A stretch of DNA of 64,000 nt from contig NC_081409.1 of NCBI RefSeq assembly GCF_030272615.1, forward strand, positions 210,101,190-210,165,189, in the 5' to 3' direction. This DNA comes from Cryptomeria japonica (taxonomy: Eukaryota; Streptophyta; Pinopsida; Cupressales; Cupressaceae). Below, piece after piece: positions 10,168-22,031 of this stretch. The translations under genes were made by a program, and so were the position numbers. Each line of letters begins with the position of its first letter. The stretch's first letter is position 1. The notes beneath the pieces were generated by a model. The model worked only from the letters and a program-made list of their open reading frames with translations, did no database searches and had not been told where the DNA came from.

Positions 10168-12011
10168 ATGCCTGTTACTCGCTCTCAACGAGACAAACAA
10201 AGCGAGACACACGCAGAATCAAGTATGAATCACATATTATCAAATCCTTTTGAAGTTCCACTAGTAGAAGAACCTGAAATTACTGAAGCCCTTCTTCGGG
10301 AATGTCAAGAAAATCCTTCCTTCCAAAAACTTGTTGAAAAACTCATGGAAAATGACAAAGAAAAATATCTGTTGATGCTTACAAGCAAGGGCGTTAAACT
10401 TCCTGAAGATTTCGACCCAAACATCTTTCAAACCAGATCTCGACAATATGCATATCAAGAACAACACAGAGAAGAAGAAACCCGCATACCTGAACAACAT
10501 AACTTTGAACAACACATTCCAGAACAACGCATACCAGAAATGCGTATACCTGAGCTAGAAACACCAGAGCAAACTTTACCATTTACCACACCTTTTCAGC
10601 TGAGAACCAATACAAGGCAAGAACTTTTTCCTCGACAAGACAATATACCTTTGGCAGCCCTTAACAAATGCAAATGTTGCAAAGGCAAATACAAGATATG
10701 CAACAAGGGACAACAGTGCGGTACTCTTTGAACAAAATCTGTCCTTACCCATTTGATAGAAGCTTGAACATGGTGCCTTTTCCTCCAAACTCAGACGTTC
10801 CCAAATTTGATAAATATGATGGGAAAAGTGATCCCCGAGATCATGTATGGGAATTTTGCACACTGAGCCTGGAATTTGCTCATGATGACACCTATTTGAT
10901 GAGGTTATTCCCCAGAAGCTTGGGAGGGCAAACCATGGAATGGTTATCCAAAATCTCACCACCTGTCAGATCATTTGATGAGTTGGTTAACAAATTCATA
11001 ACCCACTATTCCTACAACATCCAACATGCCATAACCATGCTAGATGTTTGCAATACCAAACAAAAGAATAACGAAACATTCATGGTATTCCTTCAACGCT
11101 GGCGATGCATGGTCTCCAAATATCCTCGAGATATTCCTAAAAAGGAGAAAATGGAAATCTTCATCGATAACCTGAATGGCGAGATGAGTTACCGACTAAA
11201 ACTTCAATGCATACCATCTTTCGCTAAATTGATTGAAAATGGCATTCAAGTAGAAGAAACATGTGTCAAAAAGGGAACACTCAAATTCTACAAGGAAGGA
11301 ACGAACTCATCAAACTACAATAACCAGAACAACACCAACCTTGACAAATCTCGATTTTGGACTCGAAACAAAAATGAAGGCAACAATGAATCACATGATC
11401 CTAAATCTAAGCAACCAGTGCTTGCATTATCTGGAAATCCTCAGAACATGAAAAATCTTAAAAATGCTGCACCAAATGCTAACACATATGCACAAAACAC
11501 TGATCAAGGACAACTCAATACAAACAACACCAATGATACTCAAAGCAAAAACATGAATCCAAGACCTTACAATAATTCACGCAATGCGAACAATTTCCAA
11601 AAGCGCATCTTCACACCACTGGGACAATCATTAGAATCCACATTCAGAGAACTTTTGGCAAACAAGATTCTGTCTTTGCCTCCAATCAACAATTATGAAC
11701 CCCCAATCAAACCACCTTGGTGGAATGATTCGCACTATTGTGATTTCCATCGCAACAAGGGTCATAGAACAAACAAGTGCATGAGATTGAAACACATAGT
11801 ACAGGACATGATTGATCGAGGTGACTTAACGGTCGATGGTCTCAAAACAAATGGTGATCACGGAGCCTTTAAAAATCCTCTCCCAAATTACAACAAAGAT
11901 GGAGCATCCACTTCAGATGATACACACAGAGCTCGTATTAATCACATCTACAACAACACCATCAACCACATATCAGCTGAAGATCATCAAATAAATGTCA
12001 TCACCATCTGA
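10168..12011 (+). pseudogene. E2 gag with one frameshift
   Basis: I start gag at ATG 10168 (MPVTRSQRDKQ), which follows A-A-A and begins a Tat-like gag N-terminus. The first 185 codons hold a Glu/Gln-rich tail of EQ-H-x-PEQ-type repeats (near 10460-10580). The frame then stops at 10729, but the retrotransposon gag domain (PYPFDRSLNMVPFPPN, W-L-S-K-I, F-x-x-R-W) reads from about 10665 in another frame, so one base was gained or lost near 10660-10668. The C-terminal part is Asn/Gln/Thr-rich and ends with a single zinc-knuckle-like C-D-F-H..H..C near 11750-11780. A TGA at 12009 separates it from protease in the same frame. Confidence 0.85.
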
Positions 12012-12629
12012 GATCAGCATGATCATGAATCTGTCAATGTAACAACCGGAACTCAGAAATATGTCTTGAAGGGACATACGACACCTACAACTACCACACC
12101 AAAAATCCAATATGACTTGGTTAGCCAACTATGCAAGACTCCAGCTCAAATATCTATCCTGGAATTATTGAAGCTATCACCAAGGCACAAAGACATATTG
12201 GAACAAGCGCTATTGGAAACAAATCTACCTCAAAATCTGGATACAGACAAATTTCAAGCCATGGTCGCCCATATGATAGGACCTCATAACCTCACCTTCT
12301 CAGAGCATGATAATACTTCCTTGAGTCATCCACATAATACTCCTCTCCACATCGAAGTCATTGTTTGCAAACACAGAGTCAAAAGAGTCCTAATAGATGG
12401 AGGAGCCCGCCTTAATATATATACTTTAAAGCTTATCCGTGCATTAGGCTTCTCAGAAGAATCTATTGATCTCTGCAAAAAGATTACCATAAAAGCATAT
12501 GATGATGAAGAGAGATCCTCTAAAGGCACAGTGATATTACCTATTCAAGTAGGCCCAGTACAAAAGGATACTATCTGTCAAGTCTTAGATATTGATCTAA
12601 CCTACAATATTTTGTTAGGACAACCCTGA
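12012..12629 (+). pseudogene. E2 aspartic protease
   Basis: It is in frame with gag after the TGA at 12009. The active site reads V-L-I-D-G-G-A (near 12389-12410), the D-G-G form often seen in Tat-lineage elements in place of D-[ST]-G. The end motif N-I-L-L-G-Q-P comes just before TGA at 12627, where relatives have Trp, so TGG became TGA. Protease frees gag and pol products from the polyprotein. The catalytic Asp is kept. Confidence 0.85.
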
Positions 12630-13406
12630 ATACATGAAATGCAAGCGGTACCTTCTACATATCACCAGTGTGTCAAGTTTCCTTATGATGGACAAGAAAT
12701 ATCCATATCCATTGATCACAATCCATTTCAACATTGCAACGCAATGGGGGCAGCCCAAGATAGTTTGGCTCCTCATAATAGAGAAAAGCAGCAATCTTCA
12801 ACATCAGATCTACAAACAGCAAAGCCCAACTCCTTATGGGGAGACTTCCAGCAGAAAATGCAAATCAAAGACCAAGGTATGGGAGAATACTCTTTGGAAC
12901 CTTTATGTTTGGCCAAATTACCAACATCACCCAGATCGCATGGTTTGCCTACTACATCAACACATCTAGCCACTCAGACCATCACTAAATTTGATGGTAC
13001 TTTCATCCAACTGGGTACTCTAGCACATGAATCAGAGGACAAAGATGTTCTTAGCTGGTTATACAAAGATGAGGAAGAAAATCATAGAGCAGCCGCTCTG
13101 GACATTGTTCTACCAACACACCTATATGGAAAAGGCTACTCAATCATGAAGCAAATGGGATATGGCGGTAAAGGACCTATTGGCAAACGCAAAGAAGGAG
13201 TCACTGAACCTATAGATCTTCCTTCACAACCTAGCAAAAACAAAGCAGGATTGGGTTCCAAACTCACGTTCCTATTGAAACGGCCGCCACACTTACCTAT
13301 CAAACCTCAATGGAAAGTAAAGACGAAGTACAAAGAAGAATCCTGGCAGGAAACACTCTTTGAATTTGCAGAAACAATTTGCAAGGAACGGGAACGTCAA
13401 GATTAG
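12630..13406 (+). pseudogene. E2 pol segment with G-patch motif between protease and RT
   Basis: It is in the same frame as protease. After about 160 residues comes G-K-G-Y-S-I-M-K-Q-M-G-Y-G-G-K-G-P-I-G (near 13130-13185), followed by G-x-x-E-P-I and a G-L-G segment. This is the glycine pattern of a G-patch, an RNA-binding or helicase-activating motif found after protease in some retroviruses and in some plant gypsy elements. The stretch ends at TAG 13404. Function in the element is not known. Confidence 0.65.
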
Positions 13407-14456
13407 AAGTTACATCAGGCAAAGCTTCTAAGTCATAAGAAGGCCCTATCTGCAACAGTAGCTCATATTCAGACACCAATATCTCAAGAACGAATCATGT
13501 CATCTCCAGATACCATTATTCCTCCCTGAGAAAGCACAGTCTATGAACAAATTCAGAAAGTAGAAGACAGATCTGACACAAAATCAACAAAAACCATCAA
13601 AATGGTATCCATCATCAAAGATTTGTTTTCACCCTACAACATACCAGTTTACAGCACAGATAAAATCTGGGATGATGCCTATGAGACTGATTCCAATGAA
13701 TATGAATGGGGTACCTGCTCCAATGCTACTACAGATATCCCTAGTGATACTGATTCTATATCTATTTCCCAAGAAGAACATACCGCAGAAGATAGACCTC
13801 TTGAATTTGGACCGCAGAATATCTATGACACCGAGGAAAGTGAACAGGAACATTATGAGCAAGTATATGTAGAAGATAATACCATCGAAGATCTCAAAAT
13901 CCTGAAATTCTTTAAAACCAAGAACAATCACAATGAAAACTCTGTCCTAACACTCACAGTAGCTGAACTTGATCCACCTAATGATTCCTTACCACTTGTC
14001 TTTCCTGATCTCATCGACCGGGATGAACCTGAAATCCATGATATACCAATTTTTCCAAACGATGAATCTATTATCCATTACCTCTGTACCGTAAATCCAG
14101 AAACAGGCTCTACCAGTGAACAAAATAACGATATCTACAAGCCAGGGAGTGCCAAGTCTCTCAGTCGCAAAAATGAACTAGATAAAGGATCTGATGCTAA
14201 AAACCAGTCAATGGCAGCTCTAGATCATAAAAAAGTAAAAATAAAGGACGTATCTGAGGGTGAAAACCTTTTTAAGGCACCTAACAAGGGGAGACTTGAC
14301 ACTCTCCCTGAGCACTTTTATGAACGATCGCCCATATTGATTGAGCCCACTCAATCAATCAACATTGGCACCACAGAAGCAGTTAGGAACCTACACCTTG
14401 CAGAATCTCTAACAGAGGAAGAAAGATCAGCATTCATCATTTTTTTCAAAAAATAG
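13407..14456 (+). pseudogene. E2 pol spacer before RT, acidic
   Basis: The same frame continues after stops at 13404 and near 13528, and is open 13602-14456. The segment is rich in Asp, Glu, Ser and Thr, with no fold recognised. In Tat/Ogre elements a comparable low-complexity region lies here. The last residues (F-F-K-K, then TAG at 14454) join directly to F-A-W-S-Y-A-D-M of RT, again with no frame change. Confidence 0.6.
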
Positions 14457-17400
14457 CAAATTAACTTTGCTTGGTCATATGCTGATATGCCCGGAGTAGA
14501 TCCACACTTAATCATGCATCACTTGTCCATTTCTACAGGAGTTAAGCTAGTCAAGCAAAAGCTACGAAAGATGAATCCACAGGTGGCACTCATGGTCAAA
14601 ACTGAACTAAAGAAATTATTAGACGTCGGATTCATCCAACCTATTGACTATGCGGAATGGATTTCCAACATTGTTCCAGTATCAAAACCAGATGGTAGTA
14701 TCAGAATCTGCACTGACTTCAGTGACGTCAACAAAGCTTGTCCAAAAGATGACTTTCCTCTGCCCAGTATCGACATCATTGTAGATCTCACAGCAGGCCA
14801 TGCAATTCTCTCACTAATGGATGGTTTCTCAGGCTATAATCAAATCAAAATAGCCCCAGAAGATCAAGATAAAACCGCGTTCACCTGTCCTTGGGGAATG
14901 TACTATTGGAATGTTATGCCTTTCGGCTTAAAGAATGCAGGGGCCACTTATCAAAGAGCAATGACCACAATATTCCATGACATGATGCACACATTTATGG
15001 AAGACTATGTGGATGACTTACTAGCTAAATCTTTCACCAGAGCAGAACATCTTGGTATCTTAACCAAAATTTTTGATCGATTAGAGAAATTCCAAGTCAA
15101 GCTTAACCCTAAGAAGTGTGTCTTCGGGGTTACATCAGGCAAGTTACTAGGCTACATAGTCTCGGCTAAAGGTATTGAAGTAGATCCAGCAAAGGTACAG
15201 GACATTATGGACATGCCACCACCAAAGAATATTAGTCAACTCAGATCTCTACAGGGACGACTTCAATCCATCAGGCGATTCATCGCTCAGCTAGCAGATA
15301 AAAGTCTACCATTTAACCATTTACTACACAAAAATGTACCATTCAAATGGGAGGCCAAGTGTGCAGAATCTTTTTACCAAATCAAACAGTACCTGATGAA
15401 TCCACCAGTTCTAGTACCACCAGTCATAGGAAAGCCACTTATCTTATATATCTTAACAACAGATATATCACTGGGGGCATTATTTGCACAAGAGGATCAA
15501 CAAGGAAAGGAATGCACCATATATTACATCAGTAGAACATTGAATGGCTATGAACTCAACTATACATTCATTGAGAAGGCTTGCTTAACAGTGGTCTTTG
15601 CATCTCAGAAGTTCCAACATTATATGCTAGCACACACCATCAAGCTAGTTGCAAAAATTGATCCTCTCAAATATCTACTCAGCAAGGCAGCTCTTACAGG
15701 CCAATTAGCTAAATGGGTCATGATTCTCAGTGAATTTGACATTCAATACACAGAAAGACGAGCCATCAAAGGACAAGCAATTGCAGATCAGTTAGCTGAA
15801 GCACCCCTACCAGGAAAACACACCATGGAGATTGAATTTCTAGACAGAGATGTTCTTGCTCTTTCTACCAAACACTGGACCCTATACTTTGACGGATCCT
15901 ATACACAACATGGTTCAGGTGTCGGCATTTTATTCATCACTCCTGAAGGACACACTATAACAAGATCATACAGGCTTATGTTTCCATGCACCAATAATGT
16001 CGCTGAATATGAGGCATTGGTCATAGGCATCAAAATGGCCATAGAATGGAAAATCACAGAGCTAAAAGTCTATGGGGACTCGCAACTGGTCGTCCATCAA
16101 ATCAACAACGACTATCAAACAAAGGATGACAAGCTCTTATCCTATAAGCGAATGGTGGATGACTTCAAACAGTATTTTGTGCACATCACCTTCGAGCAAA
16201 TACCAAGGTTGAACAACAAAGCAGTCGATGCAATGGCTACTATCGCTTCCTTACTACAAATTCCAGAGCAACAGAGTCATTATGAGTTTCTGGTAGAGCA
16301 ACTGTTCTCCCCCGCCTATGACCATTCTGAATCCCATGTTATCTATGCCTTGACTCGTTCAGATTCTCCGTTATATGGACAAATATACGACTATCTCAAG
16401 CATAATATCTTACCCATTGACCAATCCCGTAACCAAAAACATAACTTTATCCGACAAGATGCCCGTTACATCCTTACTGCTAATACTTTATATCGTCGAG
16501 GTCTCGATGGTACTCTTCTTCGTTGTCTTTATCGTAATGATTCCGATTCTGCTTTACACGAGCTTCACGAAGGTATTTGTGGCACACACTCAAGTGGCAC
16601 TACTCTTGCTAAAAAGCTTCTAAGGATGGGATACTACTGGCCTACAATGGAGAAAGACTCATATCACTTTGCCAAGAAATGTCCTAAATGCCAAATCCAT
16701 GGTAATCTGATACATGCACCAGCACAAGAACTACAGCCCTTTACAACATCATGGCCCTTTTGTCAGTGGGGACTGGACCTCATTGGCAAAATTCATCCTT
16801 CATCTTCAAATGGACACAAGTTCATTATAACTGCAATAGAGTACTTTACCAAATGGATAGAAGCAGTTCCCATGACCACAATAACTGGGAAACAAATTGC
16901 CTCTTTTATCCTAAATTATTTGATCTGCAGATATGGTATTCCAAGTTCAATCATTATAGATAATGGACGGCCCTTCAAGAATCAAGATGTCCAAGAACTA
17001 TGTGAAAAATTCAAAATCCAACATAGGTTCTCTACACCATATTACCCACAGGGAAATGGTCAAGTGGAAGCATCTAACAAGACAATACTGAAAATCCTCA
17101 AGAAAACAGTGAATGATGCAGGCAAAGATTGACATGTACAACTCAATCCAGCACTTTGGGCATACAGAACCAACATCCGCACACCTACCGGAGCAACACC
17201 ATACTCATTGGTATATGGATCAGAGGCTATTTTACCACTGGAGGTCGAAATCCCATCTCTTAGAGTCTCTTTGAAAGGATTAATCCCAGATGAAGAGTAT
17301 CGAGTTAACCGACTGCAAGAACTTGAGCTATTAGATCAAAGACGTCAGCATGCTTATACTCATCTCAAAGCATATCAACAATGCATGTGCAGGAGCTACA

Positions 17401-17627
17401 ATCACAAATTCATCCCTCGCAACTTCAAGGTTGGTGACCTAGTCCTCAAAGAAAATCCAAGAAATCAGCAAGATCGAGAAAAGAAAGGGAAATTTGAGCC
17501 TAACTGGTTAGGTCCCTATGTCATCATCTCAGTTTACGGATCAGGTGTCTATCAGCTAACAAATTTTGAAGGAGATGTGCTCGATGAACCAACCAACAAC
17601 ATCCATCTGAAAAGGTACTATACTTAA
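14457..17627 (+). pseudogene. E2 RT, RNase H, archaeal-type RNase H and integrase
   Basis: One long frame. RT has S-L-M-D-G-F-S-G-Y-N-Q and the active site Y-V-D-D at 15006-15017. Ordinary RNase H follows at about 15420-15800. A second, archaeal-type RNase H occupies about 15871-16250 with acids in L-Y-F-D-G-S, A-E-Y-E-A-L, Y-G-D-S-Q-L and K-A-V-D-A-M. Integrase has its HHCC finger at about 16555-16710 and core acids in L-D-L-I-G, I-I-D-N-G and Q-V-E-A-S. A TGA at 17130 stands where relatives have Trp (K-D-W-H-V), and the same frame continues to 17627 with the C-terminal G-D-L-V-L-K and L-G-P-Y-V. Apart from a few stops it is complete, so decay is recent. Confidence 0.95.
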
Positions 17628-19043
17628 GTAGCCTAGTGCACGGAAAAAGCCAAAAACAAACAAAAAAAAAAAAATCAAAAAATCCAGAAAAATAAAAAAC
17701 AAAGTACAATAAAAACAAATGGTGAAAACCTGGTACATAGGCGCTCTTGTGAAAGAATGGCTCCTCCATCTATATCCATGCCATTTTATCCCTACAAACA
17801 CTATCGGCCATCGCTCGACACTTAGCAAATATCCATTCAGGACATACTTAACGTAGTCACTATCCTGATTTGTCTATTTATCCTCTTACCACTAATCCAC
17901 CATGGCTTGGAATCACTGTATATATTCACATCAAGAGGCACACTCAGCTAGGGGTATGTAAATAATATTGCAAACACTCAAGACATCAAGACTAGATGCA
18001 AAACTCAATAGCATGACATCCAACACACAACTACGCTTCATCGCCAAACAAAACCAAGCAAATAAAAAATAACAAGGATGGATGATTTTTTGAGGTACTA
18101 AATGTTGCACTATAGCATAAAATCTTAACTAGTTTTGCATTTTTCTTTTGAACTTTTTGAATTATTGGATTCTCTTCCTTGTCTCACTAAATGCTTCACA
18201 GCTAGAGGTCAAGGGGAACTTCCAATATTTTCTTAGTCTTCTGTCTGGGAGGCGATCACTTGTACTATGTGAATACTTGCCTCGAGACGTGATACATTGA
18301 ATATCACTGAAGGCCTGATTCCACTTCATGCATACAAATGATCAAATCTTGTCTGTTTACGCAATACGCACTCAGGTCATCCTAGTTCAATTATACCTTG
18401 ACGCTTGTGCTATCTTGCAAAATCAAATATCATGTAAATTTTTCTCAGGTCATTATGGTTCAATTATACCATTATGCTTGTATAAATTTTCAACATATCC
18501 TAAACAAATCAATGCTCAATGATGATATCTACAAAGAAAGCAAACAAATGGCTATATCAGATGGCAAATACAGAATGAGGGATGCTCCAAAAAAGCAATT
18601 AGTTGCATATCATTTTACAATTAGTTGCATATCATTTAACATCATTTGCATATCACGATACATTTAGCAGCATATTAAAACATACATCTCATTTTCAAGA
18701 TACATCTCACAACATATAAAAAGCATACGTCCTGCATCATGCATTACATCATATATTGCATCATCACATAAAATAACTCACATAACATGCATCCATATCA
18801 ACACATCACATGATCAAAAATGGTGCCATCTATATATATATCTCAAAAATGATCAAAATCTACAAAATGTGTCCAAACACTATGTCCAGTACAAAATATA
18901 ACAATGATCCAAAAATACAACAGAGACCATGTCTCTCAAGTATGACTATCTCCTGACGGAGATGGTCTCGCTCCAGATGCACCCGCCCCTGGATCTCCAG
19001 GAGGGTCCTATCTCGGTGGCCCCATCACACCTCAACTCTCAGA
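17628..19043 (+). other. E2 non-coding stretch after integrase
   Basis: An A-rich run starts at about 17640. A pair of direct repeats begins CAGGTCAT at 18373 and 18446 and shares TTCAATTATACC. Around 18600-18660 TTGCATATCATTT-like words recur three times. No coding frame on either strand is convincing. It lies beyond the end of the antisense PMD gene, so it may hold that gene's 3' untranslated region. Confidence 0.5.
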
Positions 19044-20864
19044 TCATGACCCAGTGGCTCGAGATTGACTCGATCTCAACTGCACAAAACTCTCCACTCG
19101 TCGATCCCTGGGTACTGCAGCCTCATAATGCCACCTATAATACTCTGCCTCCTGCGCTCTCAGCGTCAGCTCTCTAAGGGTGTCTCTCATCGGACCCCCC
19201 GCCGCTGCTCTCTGCACACTCGCCACCACCTCCTCCGCTCATCCTCACCGCTCTATCTCAGTATCTCTCTCAGTGGTCAACTGAGAAATCTGTTGCTGAT
19301 AGGTCAAAATCTGTGCCTGCAGCTGCTGAACGGTAATCTGCAAGGTCCGGATCTACGCATCCTCCACATGACCTGGCACTCAAACTCACAGCGGTACCTG
19401 TGCTGGAGGAACTCCTCCCACTCGCCCTGTCCTCGGTGTTGGAGGTGGGAGTACATCTATCCTCCTCCTCTGAGCCGGTCGACTCGGCTCCTCCTCACCC
19501 CCCACTGCAGCTAGCACCTCCCCCACTCTCCCATCTCTCCCAGCTCCGATAGCCAATCCTCCTCTCCCCCTCTCAATCTTCCCCTGCCGCACCGCTCTCT
19601 CCACACCTCTACCTCCCCACCTCCCTCTGGCTCCCCTGGATCCTCCTCCTCCTCCATCCTCCCCATCATCTCCATCATCTCCCTCGTCTCCCTCCTCCTC
19701 ATCTGAGTCAAAAGCTGGCCTCATCTCCTCCGGATCTGAGATCCTAGCCACCGCCCGCGCAGCAAACAAACGGGCAAACTCATCTGTCATCCCTGGGTCC
19801 TAAATCTCTGGGGCATAGTCCCAGATCTACCCGACCAACCCCGCAAACTCCTCCACTACCATGACACTATCAATAGTTGGCCCCCAATCGGCCACATCCT
19901 ACTGCCGTCGTGCATACAAACATGCTCCCTGAGGAATCCCCTGCTGGTGCCCAAACTGCCTCAAAACTCGGGTCACCACAAACCGTTCAATGATGAATGG
20001 GGTCCTCCCAATCAAATACCTCGTCATAAATACAAAGGGCATCTCCAGCCCATCCTCTGTCCATACCTCACAACCTGTATACGGTCTCCAGGTGACCGTA
20101 TCTATGTCGTCAAAAACCCTCCTCCAATGCTCTAGTTTGCCTAGCTTACGCTGGACAACTAGACCTCTATATCCGTAGGCATATGCTGCACCTACGGGCC
20201 TGTCTCTATCTGCCAGTGGCCTCACTGCTGGAATGTGCTCCTAGCACCATACCTGTAATAGGGTCACGCCAGCTGATAAACTGCCGTAACCGAGGTATAC
20301 TACCTCATGCAGGCTCCGGTATAAATGAGCTAGCATTGCTGACCCCCATGCAAATCTCTAGCCCTGTGTAACCATCTCCTCCAACACTAACCCCCATCCC
20401 ACCGAGAATCCCTTTGACCTACGATCAGGATAAAGGAATCCCCCAATAAATCCTGTCAGTACAGATGGCAGCGGTGCATAACCCAAATCCAAAAACTCCT
20501 GCCAGGGGATCTCATAACCACAAACTATATCATCCTGAAATATGCGGCGCAGTGCCTCTGTGCCACCCTCCTCTGACTGCTCATAGAGAAGTAGTGCCCC
20601 TACTACAAGGATGCGCAAAATCCGGTAACAATCCTCCGGTGTCACTGTCATCTCTCCCGTGGCAAAATGAAAGGTGTTCATGTCGCTATGCCAGCTCTCT
20701 GCCAAAGCTGTCAAAAGCCCCCGGTTCACAGTAAACCAAGGCATATCCAGGAGGCAGGTCAATCCACATCTCTCAATAATGTCCAAATCTTCCTGTGACA
20801 ACCGCAGTATCAATGTCCACGGTCTCGGGAATCTCTCCCTTGACTATACAACACCCAATCACTC
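19044..20864 (-). pseudogene. Antisense plant mobile domain (PMD, aminotransferase-like) gene, main exon
   Basis: On the minus strand one frame runs from 20864 to 19044 (about 607 codons) with no frameshift, broken only by stops at 20859, 20844, 20358, 20241, 19899, 19827, 19800 and 19386. Residues match the PMD family: FHFATGEMTVTPEDCYRIL near 20660, W-G-S-A-M-L-A-H-L-Y-R near 20330, L-L-Q-V-W then a stop where Trp is usual then E-H-I near 20240, and W-R-P-Y near 20070. The C-terminal half has an Asp/Glu-rich run and Gly/Arg-rich segments, then a helical end. PMD proteins include host MAIN/MAIL silencing factors and products of mobile elements. At least one TAG (20241) replaces a TGG, as expected from C-to-T change on the + strand. 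Role in E2 is unknown; PMD assignment is firm. Confidence 0.88.
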
Positions 20865-20997
20865 CTGTCGACAAACAAAACATATCCAATATCAGTTTCC
20901 ACATCAACACAAAGATATCAAAATCAAACTTATATCAACAACATGAAACAATTTGCTCATCTCTATCAAAGTTCAAAATCCTATCATTTCATATCAA

Positions 20998-21160
20998 CTT
21001 GTAAAACAACTCAAGTTCTCAAAAACCATATCAAAACTTGTAACACAACTCAAGTCTCCACAATCACATAAACTTGTAAAACAACTCAAGTTTCCCACCC
21101 ATATCAGCTTATAAAACAACTCAAGTTTCCAACCCATATCGGCTTGTAATACAACTCAAG
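20998..21160. repeat. Tandem repeat, about 35 bp, five copies
   Basis: Copies of CTTGTAAAACAACTCAAG start at 20998, 21037, 21073, 21108 and 21143, with spacers ending in ATATC or similar words. Steps are 39, 36, 35 and 35 bp. It lies inside the candidate antisense intron. Confidence 0.85.
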
Positions 21161-21361
21161 CTTCACACACATTGAATTTGAAATAGAACACGCAAATACA
21201 TCATATTCTGATTAACAAAACATGTTGCTATCTATACATAACTTGGAAAATCGCAAATCAAAACAAGTTATACAAACACTCATATTGGATAAATTTTTCA
21301 AAACACGACAGGCAAACAAAACAAATTTTCAAATCGACCAAAACTGCAAAATTTTTCAAAT

Positions 21362-21795
21362 GCGCTAAAACACCCCCACGCGCTAGGCTGCCTTTCCTGC
21401 GCGCTATTCTAGCTAACCTATGTGCTAGATTCAGTCTATGCACCAAAATTTTCACCCCATGCGCTACCTAATCCACCCCATGCGCTATACTCTGCCTACG
21501 CGCTAATCTACCCCTCCTAGGCGCTACCCTTTTAGCCCTATGCGCTAGGTTAGTCCTACGCACTAAACCCCCTTCCCTATGCAAACCCCTGTGGCCCCTA
21601 TGCGCTAGGTCACCCCTACGTGCTAACCTGTTGACGCGATGCGCTACCCAACACTTTCCATGCGCTATTATACATGCACGCACTAACCTAATAATTTTAT
21701 GCGCTAACCTATCTTTTTCGGATGTGACCCTTAAATTTGACCTCGATGCGCTACTCTAAACTTCATATGCGCTAATCTAAACCTTAGACGCGCTA
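21362..21795 (-). repeat. Motif array III: same 8-bp motif in opposite orientation, 60-bp super-period
   Basis: The + strand carries (A)TGCGCTA, so the minus strand reads TAGCGCA. Positions of GCGCTA (with variants GTGCTA, GCACTA, GCACCA) are 21362, 21380, 21401, 21422, 21440, 21461, 21482, 21500, 21521, 21542, 21560, about 21580, 21602, 21620, 21641, 21662, 21680, 21701, then after a gap 21748, 21769, 21790. Steps run 18, 21, 21 again and again, so every third motif falls exactly 60 bp apart (21380, 21440, 21500, 21560, 21620, 21680). Spacer bases are poorly conserved. Relative to the antisense PMD gene the orientation equals that of arrays I and II relative to gag. Confidence 0.9.
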
Positions 21796-21882
21796 AACCG
21801 TTAAACCCGAACTTTAAAATTCAAAAACTGACTAAAAATGATAAAACAAAAAATCAAAAAAGGGTCAAAAACGTTGACTTAC

Positions 21883-21957
21883 TGGTGGTCCCCGTGCTAC
21901 AGGTCTCCGGTACCTCTAGATGCACTCGAAACGGTGTCTGTGATAGGGAATAGGCAT
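21883..21957 (-). pseudogene. Candidate first coding exon of antisense PMD gene
   Basis: Minus-strand ATG at 21955-21957 in the context GAAAATGCC opens a frame of 25 codons (M-P-I-P-Y-H-R-H-R-F) to the donor at 21883, with one in-frame TAG at 21916-21918. It is in phase with the PMD exon. A TATA box lies about 75 bp upstream. It is short, so the call rests on the combination of TATA, donor, acceptor and phase. Confidence 0.45.
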
Positions 21958-22031
21958 TTTCTCTCCAGAGCAAATTCTCTTTCTCCAAAGTCAACAAAGC
22001 ACAAATGAACCTAAAACAAGCCCCTTTCCCC

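Larger units (their letters stand above)
20865..21882 (-). other. Candidate intron of the antisense PMD gene
   Basis: On the minus strand a donor ACCA/GTAAGTC lies at 21882 and an acceptor TTTGTTTGTCGACAG lies at 20865, followed by the PMD exon. Phase agrees: the exon-1 frame from ATG 21955-21957 ends on a full codon at 21883, and the PMD frame starts on a full codon at 20864. The intron would hold the 35-bp repeats and motif array III. This is a model from signals and phase, with no transcript evidence. Confidence 0.5.

Noticed and set aside
17524-17828. Minus-strand Phe-rich frames at 17.5-17.8 kb
   Set aside because: Produced by the A-rich tract of E2 read in reverse.
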